Positions 53,590 to 64,000 of a stretch of 64,000 nucleotides of DNA are shown piece after piece. A model generated the notes under the pieces. That model was not told the origin of the DNA. It worked only from the letters and a program-made list of their open reading frames with translations, and made no database searches. Numbering within the stretch: the stretch's first letter is position 1; each line of letters begins with the position of its first letter. The stretch covers positions 492,703,501 through 492,767,500 of the forward strand of contig CM057451.1 in assembly GCA_016271365.2 (NCBI GenBank). Reading direction: 5' to 3'. This DNA comes from Neoceratodus forsteri (taxonomy: Eukaryota; Chordata; Ceratodontiformes; Ceratodontidae). The translations under genes and the position numbers were made by a program.

Positions 53590-55830
53590 TCATGGCGTTA
53601 TTCGGGCCCGAAGGGTGATTTCGCAGTCACTGCATGAAATCACCTTTCAGGACTGATTAATGAAATGACACTGCCAGTGTTCATAAGGTGGGCTCTCAAG
53701 AAGTGTATTTTGAAATTTGGTGGAAAAATTCCAAACAATGACTGTTTTACGAGTGTGCGTTGTGCAGTTCCTACGCAGGCTTGTAAGTTTGCGAATTTTC
53801 AATATTTTCACTCCAGATTTTCAATATTGCCATTTTACCACACCTTCTTAGGAGTAGTACAGAAGTCATTTTTCACATCTCACCCAAAATATGTTTCCAC
53901 CCATGTAGCGCACAATGGCACAGTCGGTGTGCGAAATCAATGTACGGGACAAATTAACAAAATCACAGTGACACTGTTCATGAGCAGAGGTCTTAAAATG
54001 GCTATGTTGAAAATTTGGTGAAAAAATGCCTAAAAATGACTGTTTTACGAGCGTGTGTTGCGCAGTTCCTATGCAGGCTCATAAGTTCACCCAATTTTCA
54101 ATATTTTCACTCCAGATTTTCAACATTGCCATTTTACCACACCTTCTTTGAAGTAGTACAGCTGTCATTTTTCACATCTCACCCAAAATGTGTTTCCTAC
54201 CATGTATATATTAATGGCAACAGTCCGCCAGCGAAATCAATGTACGGGCCAATTAAGAAAATCACAGTGACACTGTTCATGAGCAGGGTCTTAAAATGGA
54301 TATGTTGAAAATTTGGTGAAAGAATTCCTAAAAATGACTGTTTTACGAGCGTGCATTGTGCAGTTCCTACGCACGCTCGTAAGTTTGTGAATTTTTAATA
54401 TTTTCACTCCAGATTTCCAACATTGCAATTTTACCACACCTCCTTATGAGCTGTACAGCTGTCATTTTTCACATCTTGCCCAAAATGTGTTTCCACCCAT
54501 GTAGCGCACAATGGCACAGACATAGTGCGAAATCAATGTACGGGCCAAAGTAAGAAAATCACAGTGATACTGTTCATGAGCAGGGGTCTTAAAATAGATA
54601 TGTTGAAAATTTGGTGAAAGAATTCCTTAAAATGACTGTTTTACGAGTGTGCATTGCGCAGTTCCTACGCACGCTCGTAAGTTTGCGACTTTTCAATATT
54701 TTCACTCCAGATTTCCAAAATTGCCATTTTACCACACCTCCTTATGAGCTGTACAGCTGTCATTTTTCACATCTTGCCCAACATGTGTTTCCGCCCATGT
54801 AGCGCACAATGGCGCAGTCGGTGTGCAAAATCAATGTATGGGACAAATTAACAAAATCACAGTGATGCTGTTCATGAGCAGAGGTCTTAAAATGGCTATG
54901 TTGAAATTTGGTGAAAAAATGCCTCAAAATGACTGTTTTATGAAGGCATGCTATGCAGTTCCTACGCAGGCTTGTAAGTTTGAATATTCAATATTTTCAC
55001 TCCAGATTTCGCAACATTGCCATTTTACACACACCTTCTTAGGAGCAGTACAGCTGTCATTTTTCACATCTCACCCAAAATGTGTTTCCGCCATGTAGCA
55101 CAATGGCGCAGTCGGTGTCAAAATCAATGTATGGGACACATTAAGAAAATCACAGTGACACTGTTCATGAGCAGAGGTCATAAAATGGCTATGTTGAAAA
55201 TTTGGTGACAAAAGTCCATAAACTGACTGTGATACGAGTGAGCATTGCGCAGTTTCCACGCACCCTTGTAAGTTCATGACTTTGTAATATTTTCAATTCA
55301 GATTTTCACCAGTGGCATTTTTACACACTTCCTTATGAACAGTACAGCTGTCATTTTTCACAACATGGCCGAAATGTGTTTTCATACTTTCAGTGCAGAG
55401 ATGCGTGGTCGCTCTGGGAAATCATTGTTCGGGACAGATAAAGAAAATCACAATGACACTGTTCATGATCGGAGGTCCCAAAATGCCTGTGTTGACAATC
55501 TGCTGTAAAAAAATCCCCAACGATTACATTACGGGTGTGCGTTGCACAGTTTCTATGCACGCTCGTGACTTCATCATTTTTTTAAATATTTTAACTGCAC
55601 ATTTGCAACATTGCCATTTTTTACACCTCCCCATGAACAGTACAGCTGTCATTTTTTACATCCTGTTCGGAATGTTTTTGTACCTGTGGTGCTAAATGCC
55701 ATAGTTGCTGTGCATAAGCAGCTTTTGGTTAACAAACTGATATTGCCACTGTTCATGAGGTGGGGTCACAAAAAAACCTTGTTGAAAATTTGGAGTGAAA
55801 ATACCAACGAATGCCTGAGGTATTAGGGTT
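53590..55830. repeat. Composite repeat B: ~7.5 palindromic ~297-bp units
   Basis: The landmark ACTGTTCATGAG or variant occurs at 53,676, 53,973, 54,272, 54,569, 54,867, 55,160, 55,459 and 55,749 (spacings 297, 299, 297, 298, 293, 299, 290). Within a unit, TAAAATGGCTATGTTGAAAA, TTTGG (53,994-54,018) faces CCAGATTTTCAACATTGCCA, TTTTA (54,112-54,136), a 25-bp inverted pair with two mismatches. At the centre of the next unit TTACGAGCGTGC (54,343-54,354) and GCACGCTCGTAA (54,371-54,382) are a perfect 12-bp pair. Units differ by scattered substitutions, and the last two are the most diverged. Confidence 0.93.
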
Positions 55831-55849
55831 TTCAACCATAACACCCAAC

Positions 55850-56125
55850 CCTGTAGAGAATGACAGGCATCAGGGATGTGACTTGGGATTCTTGCCTGTA
55901 ATGCTCATACCATTTCACACCCTGCAGCCAGTGACATGCATCGAGGCATGCCATGGACTCTTCGGACCCAAAGTTCACCCCATTCTCCTATACCGCACCC
56001 ATCTCACCGTATTTCCTGATGGAATAGGGTGCGCATAAGGGCCAAAGACCCCAAGGCACATTGTGACACTTGTCAGTGTCTGCAGGGTAAGGTGTGGTGA
56101 AATGGCATGGCCTTTATGCCTGACA
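55850..56125. repeat. Foldback structure after the palindromic array
   Basis: The left arm (about 55,893-55,975: CATACCATTTCACACCCTGC, AGCCAGTGACATGC, GGACTCTTCGGACCC) is an imperfect reverse complement of the right arm (about 56,040-56,118: GGGCCAAAGACCCC, TGTCAGTGTCTGCAGGGTAA, GGTGTGGTGAAATGGCATGG). The centre includes GCACCC and GGGTGCGC. No TIR-type target duplication is seen. Confidence 0.6.
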
Positions 56126-56147
56126 ACCCAAAGGCACACTCCAATGC

Positions 56148-56285
56148 CCCAGAGACCAATCAGAAGGGAGGTGGGAGCTGTAGTTCTGTGCAGCATTATT
56201 AGAACTACAAAATTACACTTTGGGAAAACAGTGCAATGACCTGAGATTATTTAAACAGTTGTGAGGCAACTGAGCCTATTCTTTT
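56148..56285. repeat. Repeat R, right copy flanking composite B
   Basis: Direct-repeat partner of 52,527-52,665 (details there). The copies differ at a modest number of positions, similar to the divergence between palindromic units. Confidence 0.85.
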
Positions 56286-56589
56286 ATCATGGGAGAGCAA
56301 TTTCACAGGGGTTTACTATTTTAAATAAACATTTTGTGCAGTATGTCACCCACGGGTCATGTGACCCATTGCAAAACTTCCTGGTCCCACATAAATAAAT
56401 AACTGCCCCTCTGTGAGTGGGGCAAGCATGAGCGGGTTAGTGCATGTGAAGACATGCGCAGAGACAAGTGAGTTTGCACGTGTCTGCTGGAGCAGATGGG
56501 GCTGTGAGATAAAAGAGCTATACAGATATAATTGGGGCACATTTGTAAGTATGTCTTGACTATGACACATTAACTTCCATACAGAGTAA

Positions 56590-56835
56590 TAGGCAACAGA
56601 CTGTTAAGTACCTCATTTGAAAGAGAATGAGAGAGGGCCTGTTGGTTGCGATAAACTTTATTGGGATAACAGACTATAGAGTACACTGACTGCAAAAATC
56701 TGTGGCTTGTAAACTACAGACATATAGGCTAAAGATTGTTAAATATGCCTTTTGAAAGTGAATAAGGGAGGGTCTGTTAGTTGCAATAAACTTTATTGGG
56801 ATAACAGACTATAGAGTACACTGACTGCAAAAAAA
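56590..56835. repeat. Tandem duplication, 135-bp period
   Basis: ATAAACTTTATTGGGATAAC, then AGACTATAGAGTACACTGACTGCAAAAA, occurs at 56,651 and again at 56,786. Upstream CAACAGACTGTTAAGTACCTCATTTGAAAG is echoed by AAAGATTGTTAAATATGCCTTTTGAAAG. AAACTACAGACATATA also recurs at about 57,731. No protein is visible. Confidence 0.9.
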
Positions 56836-57254
56836 TTACAACTTTTTAACTCATAAATTTCAGTATGGACACTAACCTACTGTAGTAACTCTAACAAATG
56901 GTATACTTAGGATTAAATGTGTGATTTGTAAATAATTCAGCACTGAACCAGATACATACCTTTCAGAATTCAGTTGTAATCAGTGCCTAGAAATATGTAG
57001 GCTCGAAACAAGTGTTGACCACTATGGAGCTAGAACTGATAGCACTCAGGAAAAAGGTGACTACAAGTGTGGAAGACTATAGCGGACAGGAAAACACAAA
57101 TCCAAGTTCTACTGAGGGCATCAATGAAGGAAATATAACATAAGGCACTGGAATACAGACAGTACAGCAGACAGACAGGAGAACTCAGGAAATACAGACC
57201 TAAACAGAATGATAAATGGTGCATGGTAAATAAAAACAAAATGATAATAAAAAA

Positions 57255-57970
57255 GGGAAGAAAGGGAAATTAATTCCAGATTGAGACAAAAAAGTGGTAT
57301 GCCCTTCTTATTGACCTACTAGACCAAATAGAAAAGCAGTCTGATGAATTACTGGAAATAGCAAGAAACATCAAGGAACCTCCAACTAATAATACACCAG
57401 AACATGATATAGCAGATGAAACCAATAAGGAGATTCAACCAAGGCAGATATATATTCTGGGAGGCTCCATAGCTAAGTAAAATGATAGGTACACCACAGA
57501 TGGGAACAAAGAAAATGTGTGCTTGAAGGAGTTTTTCATGGGGCAAAAATACACAATATACAAAAGATGCTAATTACACCTTCAAGCACAAAATCCCTAG
57601 CACTTATCACGTGGGAACTAACACTGTAGGGAGTAAAGACAAGGAAAACATCATAGATAGCTTCAAGGCCCTAAAAACAACTCTGGACAAGCTAAACTGT
57701 GAAACAATCTTCACAGAAATTTTACCTGTAAACTACAGACATATATAATCACAAATTGTCCTAATATCTTGATTTTTAAAGGTGTTCTTCAAAAATTACT
57801 GTTGTTTGAAGCTGAATGTCAATGTTTTAACTGATTTAACAACGTATTGTTTATGTATTCTTTGTAAATTTGTATGTCATGAGGTATGTATTTTTGTAAC
57901 TGGTCACTAGTGAAAATGGGCATCATTTGCTCACTGGTTATTCAGTATCAAAAATAAACAACCAAACAAA
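57255..57970 (+). pseudogene. L3/CR1-like LINE ORF1 remnant with SGNH domain, plus 3' end
   Basis: Across frame breaks the plus strand reads QIYILGGSIAK (about 57,450, the GDS block with Asp replaced by Gly), then LKE-FFHGAKIHNIQKM, then HVGTNTVGSKDKENIIDSFK (about 57,610-57,670, GTN block), then CETIFTEILPV. This is the order of CR1/L3-type ORF1 esterase domains. A Glu-rich helix precedes it (LLDQIEKQSDELLEIAR). The following sequence to about 57,970 ends ATCAAAAATAAACAACCAAA, like a LINE 3' tail, so most of ORF2 is deleted. Confidence 0.65.
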
Positions 57971-58285
57971 CCTGTGTCAAGATCAGGCTGGAAAACGAAT
58001 AAAAAAATGATAAGAATTGACACGTTAAGAAAATGGTGTCTAGAGAACAGCATTAAGTGTATTAAAACATTGGATTATTTTCATGGAAAAAATGAACTGT
58101 TTTGTTAGGATGGCCTACACTGGAGGTCACGTGATGGCAGCCTAGTGTGAAGCAGCAGCTCTTTGGGAGCTCCATTCTCTACCCTCTGATCTAAGCTTAC
58201 TAACAGTACTTAGAGGCGAAGTTTACCTCACTGGAAAGTCAGACATTAAAGCAACAGTTGTCGGAAGCGGCAGATCGAGTTTTGG

Positions 58286-59218
58286 ATGGAGGTATATATG
58301 AAAAAGGCGCTGCCGAGACGATCTCCGCCACTTACTCCGGAGAAAGAGAAGGCCGAAAAATGGCCCAGACAGCAAGCCCCGACCTTGCCGAAAATGGCAG
58401 TAGCACCGACTGCACTCTCGGAAGAAAAATTCCTTGAAATAATGCAGTCGCTTCAAGTAGCAATCTCCACTATCACTGAAGACCTGCAGGAAATTAAAAA
58501 TTCAGTGGAATCTCTAACACGGAGAGCCAAGGATTCGGAGGCCAGACTGACGTCGCTGGAAAAAAGGCAAGATAAGATGGACCTGGGGTCAGCTGTAATA
58601 GGACGCAGACTGAAGAAAATGGAGGAAAAGATAGAGGATCTCGAGGGACGTAGCAGACGGAACAATTTGGTAGTAATTGGTGTCCCCGAGAAAGAAGAAG
58701 GGAATGCACTGGTCTTATTTATGCAGAAGTTTTGCGCCAAAATAGCCGCCCCCCCCAAACGAAGGAGAGTACATCATCGAGAGGGCTCACCGAGCCCTAT
58801 GTCCTCCCCCGGCCCATGGTCAACCTCCTAGGCCAATAATCATTAAATTACTGAGCTACATCGACAGGCAACATTATTGAGCAAAGTAAAGGAAACCCGC
58901 GAAGTAACCTGGGAGAGCAAGAAAGTGCGGATTGTGCAAGATCTCCCCTACTCAGTGAGGCTGAGGAGGCAAGAACTTCATCCTTTGGTGTCAAAATTAA
59001 TTGCCGCAATGAAGCAGTTTAGAGTTAAATACCCCGCAACACTAATGGTCAAGAACGAGGATAAATGGGTTTCCTACGACTCCCCAGCGCAAGTGCTACT
59101 AGGTTTGAGAGAACTTTCCCGGATCTATTTAAATGAAGGCAAGTTTGCCCACAGTGAGGTTGATACAATATGCCTCCTAGCTACAAGTCTATCTCTTGTT
59201 TCCTCCTCTCTTTATTGA
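58286..59218 (+). pseudogene. L1-like ORF1 (RNA-binding chaperone), frameshifted
   Basis: The first frame (58,286-58,831) has a basic, Pro-rich start and a coiled coil of heptads (about residues 45-115, LEIMQSLQVAISTITEDLQE through KKMEEKIEDLE). Then comes LEGRSRRNNLVVIGVPEKEE, the signature entry into the L1 ORF1 RRM. A frame change in the C-rich run at about 58,749-58,757 and a second shift before 58,877 separate it from the C-terminal domain. That domain (58,877-59,218) reads RIVQDLPYSVRLRRQELHPL and ends in the usual 'KYPATLMV' block. Joined, the length is close to a normal L1 ORF1 (about 310 residues). The protein forms trimers and coats the element RNA. Confidence 0.9.
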
Positions 59219-60641
59219 AATTGATCCAGAGGTACTTTTAAGCAGTAACAGTCTCGTCAGGACATTGCAGGGGGGCAGTCCAAATCGAACGATGCTCACT
59301 CGTGGAGAGTTTTGAAGTGACTCCTGCAACCTCCCGAGATTGCACCCTCGCCCTAATAGGACTGTAATAGCGCTACTATTGCTGAAGAGTTTGGAAGCCT
59401 GCGACTCACACCGTTTCAGCGTAAGCCCGCTCATGCCTACCGCATAGCTTGCGATATATGTTATTTGTTGTATCCTCCTGATTTTGTAGTTGGAAAAATG
59501 GAATGCATAATGTATAGGAAGGAGCCTTGTCAGAATCGCATCTCGAACTGCAGTCTGTGTAATAGATGTTACCTCACTCGCTCCTTGTTTTGTTGAAGCA
59601 GTTTGCTATATCACTTTATTTTCCTAAAGGCTAGCACGAATTGGATGTTTTGCATAATACACGGATTTAGACCCCAATGTGGCTATCAATTTGGATCCAA
59701 GTTAACTGGCGACAGCACTTGGCTGGATTTTGTTAAACTCTGGCTCCTCCTAATTAGATGGCTGCTATATTCATCTATCTCTCACGGCTGAGCACCGCAC
59801 CAGACCTATGGCAAATAATGGGTTGCGGCTGGTTTGTGCAGCTAAAGATACGGAACAAACTCGCATTGAGTCTGAACTTAGTATCTCGCAAGTTTTAAGA
59901 AGGCATTAATGTTAGCTTTCCGTTAAGGGCATAATGCTGTAATACATAGGAGTAATAGCATTTTTAAATGTATTTTCTCTGGGTAGCAAGCGTTTATAGC
60001 TATCCGAATCTTGATGCTATAGTTACATTGGCCACCTAAAGCTGGCTCCATATGTGTTAAGCTCTTGAAATATGTAGTAAGGATGAGAATGGTATTTAGT
60101 TTTTAGATATTGTTGTTTTTTTGCTTCCTTTTGATAATATTAATGATTAGAGTTTATCGTAGGTGCGAGCCAAATGTGGAAAAATATTAAGATTCTAATG
60201 CACCTGTTTGTAGTATAAATTTAAAAAAAAGAAGAAGAAAAGGGGAAGGAAAGGAAAGAAAGGGGGAAAAAAAAAAAAGAAGAATAGCTGGGTGGGGGGG
60301 GGCCCTCCGGGGAGCAAAGCTGTTTGATCTGGGTCTGCTTGTGTAAAATCACGTGGCATATGATGTTTGGGAGTGCAGTGTGTTTGAACTGGGGATGTTA
60401 TGTTACACAATGTGTTATAGTTTATAAGTATAATAGACGTAGAGTATGGGGATTGGGTGGGTTCAGATGGGGAGGGGGAAAGACTATGCATGGTTTATAC
60501 TTAAGCCCTGTTGATTTACCTGGTGGCATCTTCACTCTCTTTATACCTCTCAATGGCCTGGTGTATAGAATTTGAATGGTACTTCTAAAAGGGCATATTT
60601 GCCCATTATTTGCATTTATCTCCCAATTATTGCTTTAGAAC
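59219..60641 (+). other. L1 inter-ORF region with polypurine tract
   Basis: 1,423 bp without a supported ORF. It holds a plus-strand purine run at about 60,221-60,291 (AAAAAAAAGAAGAAGAAAAG type) followed by a G run. Many L1 elements have a few tens of bases here, so this spacer is long. I see no insertion with target duplication that explains it. Confidence 0.7.
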
Positions 60642-63600
60642 ATGAGTAATAATTATCGTTTTGTGAGTTGGAATGTCAAAGGAGCCAAGGACAGGGTTAA
60701 AAGACAGGTTATATTAAAGCACTTGCAGCTACTGCAAGCACAAATAGTTTTCTTGCAGGAAACGCACCTTAAAAGGGAGGATGTGCTTCTTTTTAAAAAA
60801 TTATGGGTCGGTCAGGTGTTTGGGGCAGGAGCATCCACAAGCAAAGGAGGGGTAGTGATTCTACTGGCCAGGAATGTTCCGTTTAAACTGACTCAGGAAA
60901 CATGGGACCCTGAGGGTAGGTACATAATAATACATGGATCCCTGGAATCCTGTCCGGTCCTCCTTGGATCTATATATGGCCCAAATAGCGACACCCCCCA
61001 ATTTTTTGTAAACTTGTTAAACATCATAGTAACGAACCCACCTAAACTTACAATATTAGGTGGGGATTGGAATTTAGTTCTCCAGACGGATATTGACAGG
61101 TCTGATTGAACGCGGAGAGGTCTATCTCCAGCACAGAGAGCATTGAAAGAACTTATGTGCAGTGCTGCACTAGCTGACGTGTGGAGAGTTCTTAACCCCT
61201 CTGAAAGACAATACACTTTTTTTTCTGCAGTACACAAAACACAATCTCGAATTGATTATCTACTCATAAGCTCCTATGTAATCCCAGGGGTCACACAAGC
61301 AGGAATCGCAGCTAGGGTTCTATCTGACCATGCTCTGGTCGACATGGAACTCTGCTTAGGGGCAGGGGGCAAACGTTCCCCACAGTGGCGTTTGAATAGC
61401 CAATTATTAAAAGATTCAGCCTCTCTTGAACATATTATTGAGCATATTGTCTTTTTCCTTAATTGCAACCTGGGGACTGTTGATAAGTACAACTTAATCT
61501 GGGCAGCTCTGAAATGCTCCCTAAGAGGTGAATTCATTAAAATGGCTTCCAATAGGGCCAAGTATCAAAGGGTTCAGCCAGAAGGGCTATTAACTATTAT
61601 TAAAAATATAGAACACAGCCTCTCCCGTCCCTCCCCAGCAGAGACATGGACCAGGTTATATCAATTGCAGGCCCAATATGCAGGTCTACAATCACAGAGG
61701 GCTGAGCTATCTTTACACAGAACCAAGCTGCAATATCTGGACATGGGAGAGAAAGCAAGCAGGCTGCTTGCGATGCGTCAAGTAGAGGCTTCGAAATTTA
61801 TCGCCGGAATTTATTCTGAGAAAGATTGCAAAGTGTGTACTGATCCCCAAGAAGTGGTAGAGATGTTTGGTTCCTTTTATCAAGACTTATATTCAGTAGC
61901 CCCATCCTCGTTGTCCGCTGAGTCAGATATAAATTCTTATCTTAGATCTGTGAATCTGCCGAAGGTCTCAGCTTCTGACGCTGCCCTTTTGAGTACCCCA
62001 ATTACTTTAGGGGAAATACTGGAGGCCATCCAGAAGTTACCTTTGGACAAGTCTCCCAGACCAGATGGACTGTCCAGTAACTTTTACAAAACATTTCAAA
62101 CTGCTATAGCACCTGTGTTAAAGAATCTCTTTAGTTATTGGTTCGATAAGGGGATATCAGAGTCCAGTTTTTTAGAGGCTGTGATATCCCTAATTTTAAA
62201 GCCTGGGAAGGATCCTCAAAACCTCAGCAGTTACCGTCCTATTTCACTATTAAATACCAACATAAAAATTCTGGCCAAAGTAATGGCAAATAGACTTACT
62301 AAAATTATAGATAAGTTAATAAGACACGAGCAGGTTGGATTTATGGCTGGAAGGTAATCTCAAGACCATATGAGAAAGTTGCTGCATCTCCTTGTGGCGG
62401 CTAGAGATTCCAATTTACTTATGGTGCTGACTTCACTTGATGCTGAAAAAGCATTTGACAGAGTCTCCTGGGACTTTCTGTTTGCCACCTTAACATCTTT
62501 TGGTTTTCCGGGAGATTTTGTCAAATGGATTAAAGTATTATATTTCTGTCCCTCGGCCAGAGTAAAATGTAATGGCTTGTTAACTTCCCCATTCAAATTA
62601 GCTTGGGACACTAGGCAGGGGTGTCCTCTCTCCCCGCTACTATTCAACATATACCTAGAGCCCTTGCTTCTTAGGATGGCGGGTAATGTTAATATTACGG
62701 GAATTCAGGTGGGAGGAGTTAGGTACGCATTCTCGGTTTATGCAGATGATATATTATTACATTTAGAGAGCCCAAGTACCTCAATTCCTGCTGTCCTAGA
62801 GGAAATTGAGGAGTACTCTAAAGTATCCTATTATAAACTTAACCGAGAGAAAACGATGGTGATTTCCCTGAATCACAGAGTCAATAAAGTGGAATTAGCC
62901 CCCTAGGCCTTACCTGGGAAAAGAAGTCCATAGTTTACTTAGGAATCAAGATCTTTAGGGATTCCGGAACTATATTGAGAAACAATATAGATAATCTCAT
63001 TAAAACAATAACCAAGGACCTCGAGAGGTGGCGGTTACTTCCTATATCGTTATGGGGTAGACTAAGTATAATTAAAATGAATCTATTGCCTAGGATATTA
63101 TATCTCTTAGGAATGTTGGGTATGTACCTCCCCAAAGTATGGTTCTCTAGATTGCGAGGTATGCTAAGCTGCTTTTTGTGGATCAAAAAGAATGTCCACA
63201 GGTCTTATTTCAAATTGACAGCACCCAAATTGAGGGGGGGCCTTGCAGCCCCCTCTTTTTATACTATATTGAACAACATTTGGGTAAGCTGTTCTACTGG
63301 CAGAAAGAGGTAGATCATACAGCATACTCTCCTTTGTGGTTACCAATCGAAAAACACCTGGCATTCCGTGAGAAATGCTCCCTGCGTGCCCTACTATATG
63401 TCTCTCCATCCCATATTCCCAAGTCTCTCAGAAATAATCCTATGGGTTGGTTGATGAAAGCCTCTCATCAGGCCCAAATATACCTCGCAGTCAAGTGGTG
63501 TCAGTCTTCTGACCAACCAATTGTCGATAACCCACATTTCAAAATTAGCGGTGTACCAATACCCCGTGCTTTTTGGCCCTGTTTGAATCAATGTAAAGCC

Positions 63601-64000
63601 TCAGAGATGTGGAGGGGTGGAAAAGTGATTTCCCTGGCTCAATTATGTGACTCTGCTAGTGCTGTAAGTAATGAATCTTTTAAACACCTCCAAGTCAGCA
63701 AGGCCCTAACCTCGTTTTCCCAGCTCTCCCCATTAATAGATATAGGGGAAAGGGATCCTATCGTAATCCTGTAGGTTGCTTCCCAACCGCATAAAGTGTC
63801 AAATTTATATAACATTCTTCAGGATTGGGACCATAGATTACCCTCTGGAATTTGCCTTTACTGGGTAAGGGAATTAGGTCTCCCTGAAGATGTTAATGTG
63901 TGGAGGAAACTTTGGATATCAATGTACAAATTTATTAAACAAGATAGACTCAGATTAGTCCATTACAATAGTATGCATAATATGTATTTGACACCAGCTA
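60642..64000 (+). pseudogene. L1-like ORF2: AP-endonuclease and reverse transcriptase
   Basis: Endonuclease from 60,642: RFVSWNVKGAKD, IVFLQETHLKR, GGVVILLARNVPF, SIYGPNSD, LGGDWNLVLQTDIDRSD, then an in-frame TGA at 61,107-61,109, then SRIDYLLISS and LSDHALVDMEL. All expected catalytic motifs are present. RT: LPLDKSPRPDGLSSNFYKTF, ISLILKPGKDPQNLSSYRPI, an in-frame TAA at 62,355-62,357, LDAEKAFDRVSWDFLF, TRQGCPLSPLLFNIYLEPLL and VYADDILLH with YADD at 62,739-62,750 intact. A frameshift lies near 62,903 and another near 63,265. C-terminal segments (YLPKVWFSRLRGMLSCFLWI, WLPIEKHLAFREKCSLRALL) follow, with a TAG at 63,772-63,774. The frame stays open to the window edge. Confidence 0.93.

Larger units (their letters stand above)
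58118..64000 (+). mobile_element. L1-like LINE, long and comparatively intact, truncated by window end
   Basis: Starts around 58,118 with GGAGGTCACGTGATGGCAGC, a CACGTG-bearing leader. ORF1 (58,286-59,218), a 1.4-kb inter-ORF region and ORF2 (60,642 to beyond 64,000) follow. The architecture and protein motifs are L1/Tx1-clade. ORF2 has only about three in-frame stops and two frameshifts over 3.3 kb, fewer than any CR1 copy here, so it is probably the youngest large element. The 3' end lies outside the window. Confidence 0.93.

Noticed and set aside
53590..55830. Regularly spaced repeats as a CRISPR array
   Set aside because: Repeats are about 297 bp long with no unique spacers, no cas genes are near, and the DNA is eukaryotic.

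Overview
This window reads as non-genic, repeat-packed vertebrate nuclear DNA. I find no convincing host exon, tRNA, rRNA or bacterial-type gene. Every long coding-like stretch belongs to a transposable element and almost all are broken by stops or frameshifts. The mixture is CR1-type LINEs with an SGNH-esterase ORF1 and 8-bp (TTCTATGT)n 3' ends, L2 and L3/CR1-like LINEs, an L1/Tx1-type LINE, CORE-SINE/MIR-like and tRNA-headed SINEs, hAT remnants and a short LTR element. That mixture points to a large-genome tetrapod (amphibian or non-avian reptile) or an early-branching fish. My lean towards amphibian is inference; species cannot be fixed from the sequence alone.

Layout. 1-5,980: a broken hAT/BED transposase (-), a MITE candidate and an old CR1 fragment (-). 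6,020-10,010: a complete non-autonomous LTR element (898-bp LTRs, primer-binding-like site, GCCAC/GCCAT target duplication) with a SINE inserted in its right LTR. 10-16.4 kb: old SINEs, a MITE candidate and an inverted minisatellite. 16.4-19.9 kb: composite repeat A (hairpin array, conserved block, three ~297-bp palindromic units, then eleven ~141-bp units). 20.2-25.1 kb: near full-length CR1, subfamily A (-). 25-31.4 kb: CR1 ends, a GC-rich unknown repeat, a SINE and an L3-like LINE end. 31.4-36.66 kb: a second CR1 subfamily, B (+), with an L2 nested inside. 37-40 kb: LTR candidate, second GC-rich repeat copy and a hAT MITE with an 8-bp target duplication. 40.1-49.1 kb: an old CR1 (-) split by a near full-length subfamily A CR1 (+), which itself carries three smaller insertions. 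49.1-52 kb: CR1 and L1 ends. 52.5-56.3 kb: composite repeat B, related to A and flanked by ~140-bp direct repeats. 56.6-58 kb: tandem duplication and an L3-like ORF1 remnant. 58.1-64 kb: a relatively intact L1-like LINE running off the window.

The most unusual material is the composite repeat family at 16.7-18.3 kb and 52.9-55.8 kb. In both loci the same parts follow in the same order: short alternating GC-rich hairpins, a GC-rich segment, a conserved ~180-bp block, then ~297-bp units that are themselves inverted repeats with a second palindrome at the centre. I do not recognise it as a named transposon class. The CR1 copies are informative as a set because two subfamily A copies, in opposite orientation about 17 kb apart, let insertions and frame breaks be read against each other.
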